From contig KN832558.1 of NCBI GenBank assembly GCA_000827205.1, positions 229,955-293,954 on the forward strand: 64,000 nt of DNA, given 5' to 3'. The notes beneath the pieces were generated by a model. That model was not told the DNA's origin. It did no database searches and was given only the letters and a program-made list of their open reading frames with translations. The position numbers were made by a program, and so were the translations under genes. Positions within the stretch are counted from its first letter, which is position 1. Every line of letters begins with the position of its first letter. This stretch comes from Plicaturopsis crispa FD-325 SS-3 (taxonomy: Eukaryota > Basidiomycota > Agaricomycetes > Amylocorticiales > Amylocorticiaceae). Shown in pieces: positions 23,901 to 36,501 of this stretch.

Positions 23901-26775
23901 GACTTTGCCGAGACTGTCCATTTCGCTCGCTCCGTCCATTTGCCCTCGCGATGAGCTACCTGTCCGCACTCCTTGTTGCCGTGAAAGGGCCCAACCATGG
24001 TCCGCTTGTATTCATTGTATTCAATGTCACCTCATTTCATGAATCATCGTATCGAGGCGGGTCGACTCCAATTCTTGTCGACCAATTCGCATACCTTCAC
24101 GATGCCCAAATACTTATGTCTTCATTTTCTACACATATCCCCTGGCCATGGACTTCGAGCGCCTTGGCGACTGCTCTGTATAACCATTCTCCAAATTCCT
24201 CTACTTAGCACCGCTGCTATCTCCTCGGACCTTGTCGGGTAAACCCATCCCAACACTCATGCATTCTCCCCCCGGCTTTGCTCCCGAACGTCGACCGTGC
24301 AAGGCGGGGGCAATTAACGCGATAAGCATGGCAATGTACGCATGCTTCACTGTCGCCGCATTCCGCTCTCCGCGCAAAGACGGGACCGCTGCGAACGCTG
24401 ATCTCGAAAGTCGTCCCTGGTGCCTACTTTCTTTCCTCTATGCAGATGCATACGACTTCCGCGTAGCCCATTCGAGGTGAGCATGAAGCCCAGAATCTTT
24501 CATCAGTTGTGCATTGATATCGTCATCACGGAGCCATTGCAGGCTATCGCGCTTGTATATGTGCCTAATTGTAGCACAGTGTGTGGTTGGTCGCTATGAA
24601 TATGCTGCTGCAGCACCACAGCGTCGTCCTCCGATAGCCACATCGGCTGGAAGGGTTGTTGGGCCCTGGCAGCCAGATGATAAGTACACCTCGCTGTGTG
24701 AGGTTTATCGACTGATAATCGACATTCGTGGCTTGCGATAGCAAGTCGCGGATCTGGGCACACTGCGGTGGGGTCGCTGTCACCGCTCTACTTCCAGGGA
24801 CGGATGAATTGGAGCAGTTTGTGGATTTCCCGACGGACCTTTACTTTAATTAGTTCTTTATGACGCAGGCTGCATAACCTGTTCTTTCTGTATCCGACGT
24901 ATCGACCAGTATAAATTCTGTGATAACACATACATATGTTGGCCCGATGTAGAAATGTATCTTCAACGACCGCCCGAGCATCAGTGGCATTGAACGGTGC
25001 CTTGACCCGAATGAAAAGATGTTTCATTTTAATTTCTCCCGCCCCCCAGAGCACACTTCCCCTACAATGAAACGCGGCGAAAGGCGACGAGAATACTGCA
25101 GCGGTAAAGAGGTCGTGAGATGGACTCGCAGAATACCGATCAGTAGAATCATATTGAGTGCACATCGCACTCGCCTGACGCAAAAAGCCCTCCCGACGGA
25201 GACGCCGCTCTCCTGTCTCGTCGGAGTGACTTCGCCTCGTCCTCGTGGATGCATTGGCACCTGCCCCACGAGTATCGGCGCTGAACAGTGTGGTACGTGA
25301 CTGCATACCTGACAGGGGAAGCGCAAATGACACGAAGGCGACACCGCATGCGCGACGATGACCCAAAATGACGTGCCAGAGTCAGAAGAGCTCACGCTTG
25401 AGCGCTCCACGGCCTCCCCGCCGCCGGAGGCTCGTGCGCACGGAGTGAACACCTTCGACGTCGCGTCATGCCGCCCACCCGGATAGGATACAGGTGGAGA
25501 CACTTACTGCAGCTGGAGCACTAGTGATTGGGTCTCGATCGATCCGTGCACTGTGGAGGTGAAAATCGAAGCGGCTAGCCCGCTTGGGCGCTCCCGCTGG
25601 CGGGCACATGCAGCGGCAAAATCCTGCGCCATACATCGGCGCAAGGTCCGCTGACCTGCCTTTGCGGTTGAAAATTCCCAAAACCAATATCCGACGGAAG
25701 AAGAGAGCCGCCTGGACCAGAATATGTGGAGATTGCAGCGGCGGCGGGGCCTTGACAGGTGTGAAGCTACGTGAAGAATACGATGCTGCTCCTTGCAATA
25801 AATTATATTAATGAGTGACATTGTTCAATGACCGGAAGGGCAAAATAGGAAACCAACAGAAATACGTCGGACTTGGACTATGCTCGACCGTAGTGGCTGT
25901 ACTGCTATAGTGTTGTCGCGCAGCTGTAGTAGTAGCTGTAGGAGTTCCAGACGATCAGCTTTTGGTCGGCAGATCGATTTACACGTACCTATGTACTCGG
26001 CCCTGGCGTCGTTGAGAATCGGCCAGTGCATCCAAGGTAAGTATCCGTCGCCTTGTGACTTACTTACCTGCCCTGTACGGTAGTGTACCGCAAGAGACCA
26101 CCAAGGCACTTGGCAATAGAGAAGATAACGCCGTTAGTACCGGAAAGTTCTCACGGCTGGCCGAGCTCTGGCCTCTAGCTTTTTTTGGCGTCAATTCGTG
26201 GTCAATTCGCTTCACGTTTTTTTATTGCGTTGCAACGCGAATGACCGGCCAAGGTGTACTCGGGCAGCGGTTGCAGTGGTGTTACAGAAGGACGCCCGTC
26301 TCATACATGTGCGGCAATGACGATCCCGGGAGACGTGGTGGAAATGTTAATCTCCTTCCGAGCAGAACTCCGGACGCCCTGAAATTGCGAAAGACAAGCT
26401 CGGAGCATGACAGGCGCAATGTGATACTCTACTCATGGCCGGAATTTACAGGATTGTCCCGCTTCTGTTTGCCAAAAGCGAAGCGAATTGTCCGCAAAAC
26501 TCCCCGTTTTGGTGCAATTCTGGCAGGCAAAAGGGCAGGCCGATAGCCCTGCGGTGGAAGTGGCACAAGGCAGGCTATCAAGGGCCCAAAGCGCCGTATA
26601 ATCGCCCTAGGCTCAGATTTGGCCGGACATCTTTGATGGACGACAGCATGGTTCTCGATACCGTTTTGGAAAGAGGCTTATCAGCTCCTCGCGCGCGCTG
26701 TCGCAGAAGGGGTACAAGTAGTCCGGAGTATGATTCTCTTTCTTTAGGCCCCCAGCTCCCCGCTTGCGACTCACC
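20933..26775. other. 5.8 kb gene-poor region
   Basis: No family could be recognised and no run of exons with consistent splice sites. Weak candidates: a minus-strand frame pair at 22387-22865 and a plus-strand frame starting at about 25348 (MTQNDVPESEELT...) with two possible continuing exons to about 25650. A (GTA)n-like stretch lies at about 25926-25938. The region just before 26776 is the transporter promoter. Confidence 0.45.
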
Positions 26776-29556
26776 ATGTCTGCCTACGTCAAGGACGAGC
26801 GACACAGCGCTGACTCCGTCGAAAAAGTCGACGTCGAGAAAGGCGACATCGGTAAGCATCCTCGATTTATACTAGCACACGACCATTTTCCTGACCACAG
26901 TGTCGTGCAGGCGACGTAGAGGCTCTGGCACTCCCTGAGTTCGATGACCCCAACATCGACAAGGTATGTTCAATGTATTTCTTTTGTTGCTCTTCACAAT
27001 ATCTTATTGCATTGTACAGGAAGCTGCCATTGCCGGCATCTTGGAGGACGACTCTCCCTACCCGGAAGTCCGTTCTGCTGTCGCCAACACGGATGATACT
27101 GAGATTCCCGTGTCCACCATTCGCTCTTGGGTCATCGGCTTGATCTGGGCGATCATCATTTCTGGTCTCAACCAGTTCTTTTTCTTCCGGTATCCCTCGG
27201 TCTCCGTCACTCCGGTAAGCGCCTGTCAAATTCCGCAGTTTAGGTTTTTAGGTCTGACAGTGTATACGCGTTCCTTCATTTTACAGATTGTTGCTCAATT
27301 GCTCTCCTTCCCTGTCGGCAAAGCATGGGCCAAGTTCTTGCCCAATGTCAAAATCTTCGGTGTCTCGCTGAACCCGGGACCTTTCACCATCAAGGAGCAC
27401 GTTCTAGTCACCATCATGGCCTCGGTCGGTGCAGGTTCCGCCTATGCCACCGATATCGTTGCCGTCCAGCGTGTCTACTACAATCAGACCTACAACTTCA
27501 GCTACCAGTGGATGATCGTCATGTCTACGCAGCTGATTGGTTTCTCTATTGGTGGCATTGCGAAGCGCTTCCTCGTCGCGCCCCCCTCCATGATCTGGCC
27601 CGCTAACTTGGTCACTTGCGCACTCTTCAACACGCTGCACGCGCAGAGCTACGCCGGTGTCGGAACCCGCGGTGGTATCTCCCGTGAGAGGTTCTACTTC
27701 TACGGTTTCATCGCGGCTGCCTGCTGGTGTAAGTGACTTTCCCATCAATCATACTGGGACGCATTCTCATTTTCGTCAACTGCAGATTTCCTTCCGGGAT
27801 ACCTGTTCACGGCCTTATCCGTCTTCAACTGGGTCTGCTGGATCGCCCCCGACAATGTTCCTCTTAACGCCATGTTCGGATACTCGCACGGTATGGGAAT
27901 GTCGCTGTTCACATTCGACTGGTCGCAGATCGCATACATCGGCTCTCCTCTTGCCACGCCCTGGTGGGCCGAGGCGAACGTCTTCGGAGGTTTCGTACTT
28001 TTCTTCTGGATCATCACGCCGGCTCTGTACTTCACGAACACCTGGGAGTCGAAGTACATGCCCATCTCGTCTCGTACCTCCTACGACAACACCGGCGGGC
28101 CTTACGATGTCTCGCTTATCACCAACGCGGACTCGTCGCTCAACATCACCGCATACGAAGCGTACTCGCCGCTGTTCCTGTCCACGACGTTCGCCGTGTC
28201 TTACGGTCTTTCATTCGCGTCCATGACAGCCACCATCACCCACGCGTTCCTCTACTTCCGCAAGCAGATCTACTCCCAGGCCCGCCGCTCCCTGAACGAA
28301 CAGCCGGATATCCACGCCCGTCTGATGAGCAAGTACCAGCAGGTCCCAGAGTGGTGGTATGCAACCATCTTCGTGACCATGTTTGTCTTCGGTATCGTTT
28401 CCATTGAAGTCTGGCACACCCAGTTCCCGGTATGTCTTTCATCTCGCTCGCATTCCCTGAAGCAATCCTAACGACTTTTCCTTCAGGTGTGGGCTTTCGT
28501 GCTAGCTCTCATCATTTCCTTCCTCTACGTCATTCCTATTGGCATGATCCAGGCCATTACTAACCAGCAAATCGGTCTCAACGTTATCACCGAGCTCATC
28601 ATTGGATACGCCCTCCCCGGACGTCCCATCGCCATGATGATGTTCAAGACCTGGGGTTACATCACCATGGCCCAGGCGCTGACATTCACCTCCGACTTCA
28701 AGCTTGGCCACTACATGAAGATCCCCCCGCGCTCCATGTTCTGGGCCCAGGTTATCGCGACCATCATCGCTGGCACGACTCAGCTCGGTGTCCAGGCCTG
28801 GATGTTCACCAACATTCCCGACATGTGCTCGCCCACCCAGAAGGACGGCTTCATCTGCCCGAGCACTGAGGTGTTCGGTACTGCGTCCATCATCTGGGGT
28901 GTTATCGGCCCTGCACGCCAATTCTCCAAGGGACAGGTGTACTACGGTCTGATGTTCTTCTTCCTCGTCGGCTTCTTCTGCCCCATCGTTGCCTACCTCA
29001 TCGCGCTCAAGTGGCCCAACAGCGTTATCCGCTACCTTAAGTACGTTTGCTCTCATCGTTTTAAGGCATTCTTTCTGATAATTTTTACTTCAGCTTCCCC
29101 GTCATCTTCTCCGGAACGGGCTACATCCCTCCCGCATCCGCTGTCAATTACGTGCCCTGGGCGATGGTTGGATTCGTCTTCCAGTACGTCATCCGCCGGC
29201 GTCATTTCTCGTGGTGGACGAAGTACAACTGTGCGTATATCCCAATTTCTCTTCCCTCTTGTCTTTATTAACGCGTATATTCTGCAGACGTCCTCTCCGC
29301 GGCTCTGGACTCTGGACTCGCCGTGTCTATCATCCTCATCTTCTTCTGCCTCCAATATCCGAGAAACGGTACCATCGGTATTGACACCATCCAAACCTGG
29401 TGGGGGAACACCGTCTGGGCCAACAACGCAGACGGTCTTGGCACGCCCATGTACACTGTCGCGGAGGGCGGCACATTCGGGTACGCTCATCTCACCCTTC
29501 CTTTTCATCGCGTACAGTCACTGACGTGTTTGGTTTGCAGCCCGTCCAAGTGGTAG
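26776..29556 (+). CDS. OPT-family small oligopeptide transporter, 769 aa
   Basis: Nine exons (26776-26851, 26911-26963, 27020-27214, 27287-27728, 27786-28429, 28487-29040, 29094-29230, 29288-29480, 29541-29556) join to 769 aa. The protein has an acidic cytosolic N-terminus and many hydrophobic segments. It carries the two signature motifs of the peptide clade of OPT transporters: NPGPFTIKEH (137-146) and KIPPRSMFWAQ (about 548-558). Family role: proton-coupled uptake of tetra/pentapeptides or glutathione at the plasma membrane. The C-terminus GTFGPSKW is split over a 16 nt last exon. Codon use is strongly C-ending compared with neighbouring genes, consistent with high expression. Convergent with the acyltransferase gene. 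Confidence 0.93.
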
Positions 29557-30096
29557 ACGACGTTGTGAGATATCTTGTTGTATTTTCACTTTTCCCGTGA
29601 TGTCTTAAAGGTTGTTACGAGGGTTAAGTTGTAATTCGTAGATTACTGGGCCTTCTGTGTTTTATGTTAACGTTCTGCAACGAAATTTACCAACGTAGAA
29701 ATTGTACATCCGCGCGCACGACGAATTGAGTGAAACTAGTGAGGCTATGTAGCGACGCTGGTCGGGCGCCGTCGCGCGGTGTCATGCGGTGGACAAGTGC
29801 GATAGGTGCGATAGTCTGACTTGCTGTCCGCCGCAGGCGTTCTATCATGACAGAATACCTCCCGCAATTCAAACACTTCGCCGTCATGATACCATACCAT
29901 TAAGTGATACTGGTTGAACGTGAAATCCGCATGATAATTCCGATTTGTGTACATATGAACGAGCGAGGGTATAGATAGAGTATAGCTGAGAAATTTGTGT
30001 GTATATATGCAGCCATCCAACGCACTCCATTGCGATCTAAGCATCCCCCACCCATGACGATGGACCCGAGAATAAAAATACATTCGATACGCTCCC
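29557..30096. other. Convergent 3' intergenic region
   Basis: 540 bp between the stop codons of the transporter and the acyltransferase. Nothing beyond probable 3' untranslated sequence was seen. Confidence 0.6.
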
Positions 30097-31967
30097 CTAA
30101 ACACTGGCGACGAGGGTGTTGGCCAGCTCCTGGAAGGTGTCGGTGACGAGCTTCAGGTGCTCGGGCGTGGTGTACTCGCCCCCAGTCATCCAGTGGCACA
30201 GCAGACGGTCGTCGTACTGGTACAGGAGGTTCATGATTAGCGGGACGCGGACACGGACACCGCAAATAACATTGTCCACAGTTATCGGGGTCTTGTTGTT
30301 CGGGGACGGGCGGTAGAGGGAGAGGAGGTTCAGGCGTCCAAGGTCGCCGATAGAGGAGACCATGATAGAGGGGATGTCGAACATGTGCGGGTCGAATCCA
30401 TGAACAGTCATCTGAGCAAAGGCCTCGCGAGCCTCATAGCCAGCGAGCGACGTCTAAAACGAGCGATCGTATAAGTAAATCAGAAGGACGGTGACCACAA
30501 CGACGAATTCTCACATCTGTCGCCTTCCATGCGTTAGCAGTGTCCTGGACAACCCCGGACCAGAAGCTCTCAGCATCCGTGACGCGAGTGACAGACTTTT
30601 CAGCTTCGTTCAGTTTCACGAGTTTGCGCACACCGTCGATGGGCAGCATGATGGGAACAGCCTCGGAGCTGCAGAGTGGGGCTCCCTTCTCGCCTCTCAA
30701 GGAGTTGTAACCGCCCAAGAACTTGTGACACTAGGACATAAGAAATGCGTTGGGTTATCTCTTGACCGTTCATAACGGAAGGGAAAAATCTCACGTGGTT
30801 TACGAAACTCCACGCGATCAAGTAGTTCGTGGCATCTTTGAACGCAGAGACGACTTCCTTATAACGCTCCTCGCCGGCCTTGCCCGCCATCTTGAGGGCA
30901 GCTTCAGAGTGCGCAAGCACGCACAGGCCAGAGACCACCTGGGTGATTGTCTTCCCGTGCTTCTTGGCAGCAGCGTGCAATTTCGAAGACGTCTCCTGCG
31001 AAAATTCGACCACATGTGATAGGTCGCCCTTGCCATCCGTGTGGCCAATCGAATAGAGCCAAGGACGCTAGAAAGATAAATCGAACATTAGCGATGAATG
31101 AATGTAAACACATTCGGAGAATCGTACCGCAGCAGGGGCAGGAGGGGAGTCTTCCTTTTTCTCCTCCTCCTTTGGCGGAGGGGTGGGAGCGTCTAACTTG
31201 GGCGGCGCGCCCGTTGTAGCCAGCGCCGAAGTAAACGCGCCGGGGGGTGGCAGGCGCGTAACCTCAGTGCCCCATTTCAGCTGGGAGGTTGGGGCAGCCT
31301 TTTTCTCGATGATCGCAGTCAAGTATTCGAAGAACAAGTCCAGGACGACGTATGAGCTGCGACCATCGGTAGTGTTGTGTGCGAAGTCAATGCTGTACAA
31401 AGATCATCAGTACTGCACTCGCATGCAAATGTAGACGGATGCTGACCTGATACTCCATCCTTTTTCCAGAGGAGAGGCGTGCAATTCGGCGACATAGTGG
31501 TTGTCAGAAGACTTCCACCAGTGCTCGTCCTTCAGAACGCGGTGGGTCTCGTACAGCGGCTTAACCTCATCCGTTAGGAAGAAGGTATCCTTGACCCACG
31601 CGTCGACGTCTGCAGTCGACTGCGGGACAGTGTAGCTGAAGCCAAAGTGGTTGTCCGGGGCAGGGTGCCTAAACCACCTGCAGGCGAGCCCAGGAGCCTG
31701 ATGGCGTAGAGTAATCCATGCATCACGGAGCTGCGACTGAACAATCTCTCGCGATGGGGAGCCTTCAAAGCTGACCCCAGCTGTAACTACGAGATGCGTG
31801 AAACCGTCGCAGCCATCCCTAGAATAGCCAAGTCATTCATGTCAACTTCTCAACACATGTAGTAGAGATCCTTACGCCATGTTACTAGCGAGCGTCTCCA
31901 ACCCATAGCACTTGCGAGTGTAGACGTTGTCGCCTGTTTTCTTGAAGATGAACTGATCGGCCGACAT
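30097..31967 (-). CDS. Condensation/BAHD-like acyltransferase, 524 aa
   Basis: Six exons (31876-31967, 31447-31818, 31128-31392, 30795-31067, 30515-30730, 30097-30453) give an intact 524 aa frame. The catalytic motif HNTTDG (160-165) fits the HxxxDG motif of CoA-dependent acyltransferases and NRPS condensation-like domains. A Pro/Lys/Glu-rich linker (about 210-245) separates the two halves; the second half has a DLGRLN segment where BAHD-like enzymes carry DFGWG. No signal peptide is evident. Likely transfers an acyl group from CoA to an alcohol or amine of a metabolite; substrate unknown. The neighbouring OPT transporter may be incidental. Confidence 0.78.
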
Positions 31968-32824
31968 AGCAGATTGAGAGGGTGTCGATGGGGAGTTAGA
32001 CAGTGAGCGTTGGAAGAGTTTTGACGAGGGGATGATGGAAACGCGTCCAACAGCGTACTCAAAGAGTACTTATGCATTTCTACGCGCCTCACGGCAGTGA
32101 GCTACGTAAAAGTTCCAAGCGCCAACATATGTCAATCGATGGCAGCCAGGATCATTGCGATTATCCCGGACCCGTTAATGAACCCTGAACGAACCTGCCG
32201 CCTTCCAAGATGGAAGGCTGTTCCTAGACGACGATGCCGTGACTTAAAAGTCGAACTTCCATTCTGCCGTGCGCGCTGCGGATTTCTGCCAAGTCGGAGC
32301 TCCGAAGTGTCTTGGGATCGGTAGCGCGTTGGACAAGACGACAATTCGCCTGCAGCCGTCGCTTGTGTAGAATCGCGCGAGTCAACAACGACGTCGTCGC
32401 TCGCCTTTGTTATTGAATCGAGCCAGGTAAAGTCATGGTCAGCGGCGGCGGTCGCAGGAAGCCATATAACTAATTTCCTTTTTCAGATGAGGCGGACTTC
32501 TCGCTAAGTCTCGCAAGCAATTGTTATAAACATGTGCCGCACGGACGTTGATAGCGCCACCCCCAGATTCCCTCTCAACCACTATATTTAAAATGCCATC
32601 CTTCTTACGGGCTCAGGGAGTCCCCCAAACGACGATATCCCTGTCCTCTCGGAGCTTGTCAACAGTCGGAGAGCTACCCACGCTTCGCGGACAAGATCCT
32701 GTAGATCCCCACGGGTGGTGCTATATTATGTCCAAGTCCAAAAAATTCGGAGAGCATAGGATCCATTGCTCACCCCGGACCCCCCACTGTATGCGCACGT
32801 AGCGAACGCGTACCTTCATTAATT
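31968..32824. other. Divergent intergenic region, no gene
   Basis: Upstream of both the minus-strand acyltransferase and the plus-strand DUF6534 gene. Open frames here are short and unrecognised. Confidence 0.5.
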
Positions 32825-34715
32825 ATGCCGAGCCCCATCGCCCTTTGTGAGTATTCATCGTCCGGGGTACTTTGTTCGCGACTCACGTTATGCGGCAGCT
32901 CATGGACCTGCATTGGTCGGCATCTTCCTGAGTTTAATTTTCTACGGGGCAATGACGACCCAGGTACGCGTCAATACGTGTCTTTATGTTATGTTGGAAG
33001 TTTTGACGCCCGGCGCACAGTGTGTTTACTACTGGCAACATTATCACCGCGATCCCACATGGATGCGCTGTTATGTACGTTCAAAGGTGACTTCGGCCAT
33101 ACGTTGCTGATATCGCGCACACGACGCAGGTTCTTTTTCTGCTATTCATCGACACTTTGAGGTATTTCATTCGCGACACCGCCCCTTGGAATGCATACTG
33201 AACGTTGCCTGGCATCACAGCACTGTCATTGCTGTGACCTGGATCTACGGTCTGCTCATCAATGAATTCGGTAAAGCAGCTACACTGAGCTCAACGTTAC
33301 CTCGTTTGTTAACTATTGTTGTTGTTCAGGGAATTTGTCCCAGTTTGCTGTAGCAAATTGGCGTGAGTTGAGCTCGATCTAAGCAATACGTGCCTTACTG
33401 ACGTCTCGCGTGCACTTTACGAAGTACTGGCTGCTGGTGAGTGGCCGACGTGTTCTCTCGCATTGGCTAGCGATATCTAACGTGCTCTCTATGTCTCGTA
33501 GATCCTGCGCTTGCTGTGCGTCATTTTATGCTGACTCGCCGTGGGGGCAGATTGCTTACACGATGCCTCAAATTTAGGGCATCACTGGAATGTTCTGCCA
33601 GCTGTTCTTCGCCTACCGAGTCAGGGTACTCACGGACAACCCCATTTTGGGGCTCGTCATCGCCATTGCCGCCGTTCTTTGTGGATGTACGTACACCCGT
33701 ACGGCTCTTCTCGTTCCGCCGACTTAAGCAACTTGGTCAGTGTCTGCCGTCGGTGTTGGCATTGCTATCGGTATGCCCAGTCGTTTGCACTTACACATGT
33801 TCCGCATATTTATTATCTCCGCTTTATACTTCAGGAATCGTTGTCGAGCTTGCCCGGTTCCATGAATTCAATGCCATCGCAGCTACCTGGCTGATATTCA
33901 CGAGCGTCCTCGACATTGTCATCACCTTGACACTGTCATGGAACTTGGTAGGCGACTTTGCACTCTACGGACGCAACCTTGTACTTAAGCTCATTTTAGC
34001 GTCGCCGTCGATCGGACTTCAAGCGTACCAACGACGTTCTTAGTAAAATAGTTCGTTGTACGTATTTTTCGTTTGCGAGAGTGCGTCATTGCCTGGCTCA
34101 TATCATGTCTCTCAAGTGACCATCTCGAACGGTGCTATGACTTCGGCCTGCGCTCTCATTGAGCTCGCCTTCTTCTTGGGAGCAGTCAGTCGGATTATTC
34201 CTGTCATGAGGGCGCAGCTAATGTATCTCTCAGCCTAACACGGGACTACACATTGCATTCAGTTACATGATCGTGCGTCGACCGTTCTCTCTAGTTTTTC
34301 TACGCATCACTGACTCGGTCGCGCAGCCCAAGATATACTGCAATTCCGTACTTTCGAGTCTGAACGCCAGGGGCACCGGGCGTGTTGGCAATACAAGTGG
34401 TGCAACATCGACCGACCAAGAAGTCGACGTCCAACTCAAGTCGGGAGCCCGAAGAGTACGTACCACAATCTTCATCTTTGACGGTGAAACTAAATTTTGT
34501 ATAGGAAATCATGCAGGGTATCCGCTCCCAAACCAACGACCGCCCTGAGGTGAGCCCGAACTCTGACATCTTTGCACACCACATGCTTATAAAGTACACA
34601 GCTTATCGTACACGTCGCGAAGGAGACTCGCGAGATGCAGGATATGTACAAGACTGATCCTGAGTGGGACGACAACTCGGGTAAAAGCGGCGAGCACGCC
34701 ACCATGGCACAGTAG
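32825..34715 (+). CDS. DUF6534-type seven-TM membrane protein (multi-exon)
   Basis: Agaricomycete multi-pass membrane family. Start exon 32825-32846 (MPSPIAL) joins, after an intron ending near 32896, to HGPALVGIFLSLIFYGAMTTQ. Later exons show VYYWQHYHRDPTWMRCYV, LLFIDTLRYFIRDTAPW, GMFCQLFFAYRVRVLT, GIVVELARFHEF with the following TM, the basic loop RRRRSDFKRTNDVLSKIV, TISNGAMTSACALIELAFFLG, and the family hallmark KIYCNSVLSSLNARG before a hydrophilic tail ending near HATMAQ. About seven hydrophobic segments are expected. Function of the family is unknown; a receptor-like role is only conjecture. Some internal joins (33170-33560, 34040-34290) were not resolved base by base, so a frameshift cannot be excluded. 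Confidence 0.75.
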
Positions 34716-36501
34716 AACACATCAAAAGCGCGATCAGAGACCACGGGAAAATCATATTACTTAGAGTCTATTGCTAAGACTGTCATTCATTTCTCTCCAC
34801 GCCCATCAAGGGATTGACTGCGGCGATATATGAGTTATGTGTGAAGCGGTACCCGATTAGTCGTCGCACGTGGAGATCTGGCGTTTGGTAGAAGCTGACT
34901 AAGCCTTTGTATACCGCCGACCCGCCTCATCCGAAAACTCGCGGTCTGTAACTTCAAGACTCTGATTCTGAGAATATGTAAGTATACTCAGGGCAGGTAG
35001 TATGTGTACACATGAGTCTCATTCATTTACTGTGCAACCGTTTGTTGACTGCTTTGCACGCTAGGATCTGGTTTCTGCACCCTGCAGCACCATACCCGAA
35101 GCGCTCGGCGGCGCTCGCGCTCAGCACGGAGACCGTGCGAGGCCGCTTTCGTGAACTTCTCCTCTCCATGGAGCTGAAGAGATATTAGAAGAGGATCAAG
35201 ACGCCAGTCGGATGCGTCCTTCGCGTGTAAAATCGCTCATGGAGATCTGCGTGTCGTTACTCACGGTACCATGCAACGTCAACGCGTCAACCTTCATCAT
35301 TGCCACTGGCAGGGTCGAGTACGAAATAGCCTCATCCCTTATATCCCTGAATCAGCGCCACTACACCAGCTGCTGTCAATCAATACCGGTACGAGCTGAA
35401 TTAACTTTGGATGGCTTCCAATCTTGCAGGAGATCCAATCTTTCGAGTGGTCAATGGTCCTCCGAGCGTTATATCTCGTCGCTGATATCCCTGAATGTCT
35501 CCGGCAACGAAAACGAGCATGCGGCACGACGACGGCGAGTGAGTTACTTACTCAACATCCCATCATCATCCGGTTCTCAACATACATAAAACAAGCGCAG
35601 TTTTTTCTACGAGACGCGGAGCGCACACGACCCTCGCGTTCCTCCAGCTCGTTTATCGCGGGATGCCTTCCACAGGCCTTCCATGCGCCCGTTTCGTGAA
35701 GTTCTATCAGACTTTTCGCTCTTCTGAAACTTAACTCTCGAACCTACCGCCCTTCTCGTGGACTTCAGCTACTTCACTTCGAAGCTCGTGCGGTCGTCCA
35801 CGGGTACAATCATGACACAATGCTGCCGTGACGCTTGCGGTGCGAGTGTCCAAATTGCCTCCCCTCCTGCATCAACGAATTCGATGCATCCCATTGCGAG
35901 CGCCAGGTAGCCTCCGGTAGCCTGCGCAAAGGCGGCGCGACCAGGGTCGAGGATGCTATAGCAACATCTTGATACAGTAGCTACGCCGGGTACGCCCAAC
36001 CTTCCGAGCGGATTCCCGAGGCCGTTGAGCGAACACTCTGAAGCGTCATGAATTTTCACTGCGGCATGTGCCCAGCGCTTGTGAAAACAGCTGATGATGT
36101 TTGCGTTGACAGTACAATACTTACTGTAAGTTCAGCACATCCGACTACATAATAGGATTGACATAGGTTCTCAATATTGTGGTAGGTTCTGAGTAACTTA
36201 CCTCCTGATATCGATAACTTTCGGTACAAGCATCCAGCTCCAGTCCACGATAACGCACTGTCCGGAGATGCTTGTCCTTGTATCTCGTCGTTAAAAAAAA
36301 CCTACCCTCGATGGCATACGTCAATGTTTGAAACACCGGGCAGGCCTCCTTGTACGCAATACATTTATTCCATGAATGTAGCGCCCCAAGTCCCAGCTCA
36401 AGGTGCTCTACACGCCACAGCAATGTCCTACTAATACAATCATTGAGCTATAGCTTCAGTCCGTGTCACTGTCCGTATACGATAGCCCTCAAGGAGTCCA
36501 C
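34716..36501. other. 1.8 kb without supported gene
   Basis: Short open frames only. One end of a dispersed 21 bp repeat is at 34885-34905. The phrase ATATCCCTGAAT recurs at about 35341 and 35487. Confidence 0.45.
34885..34905 (+). repeat. Copy 1 of a 21 bp exact dispersed repeat
   Basis: Identical to 62019-62039 in the same orientation; it starts TTGGTAGAAGC and ends ACTAAGCC. Flanks differ, so it may be the remnant or terminus of a small repeat family. Confidence 0.7.

Noticed and set aside
25348-25650. Plus-strand frame beginning MTQNDVPESEEL with possible following exons
   Set aside because: Splice options are ambiguous, both strands are open because of high GC, and no family is recognised.
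28502-29508. Long minus-strand open frames across the transporter gene
   Set aside because: Antisense shadows caused by strong third-position C bias of the OPT gene.
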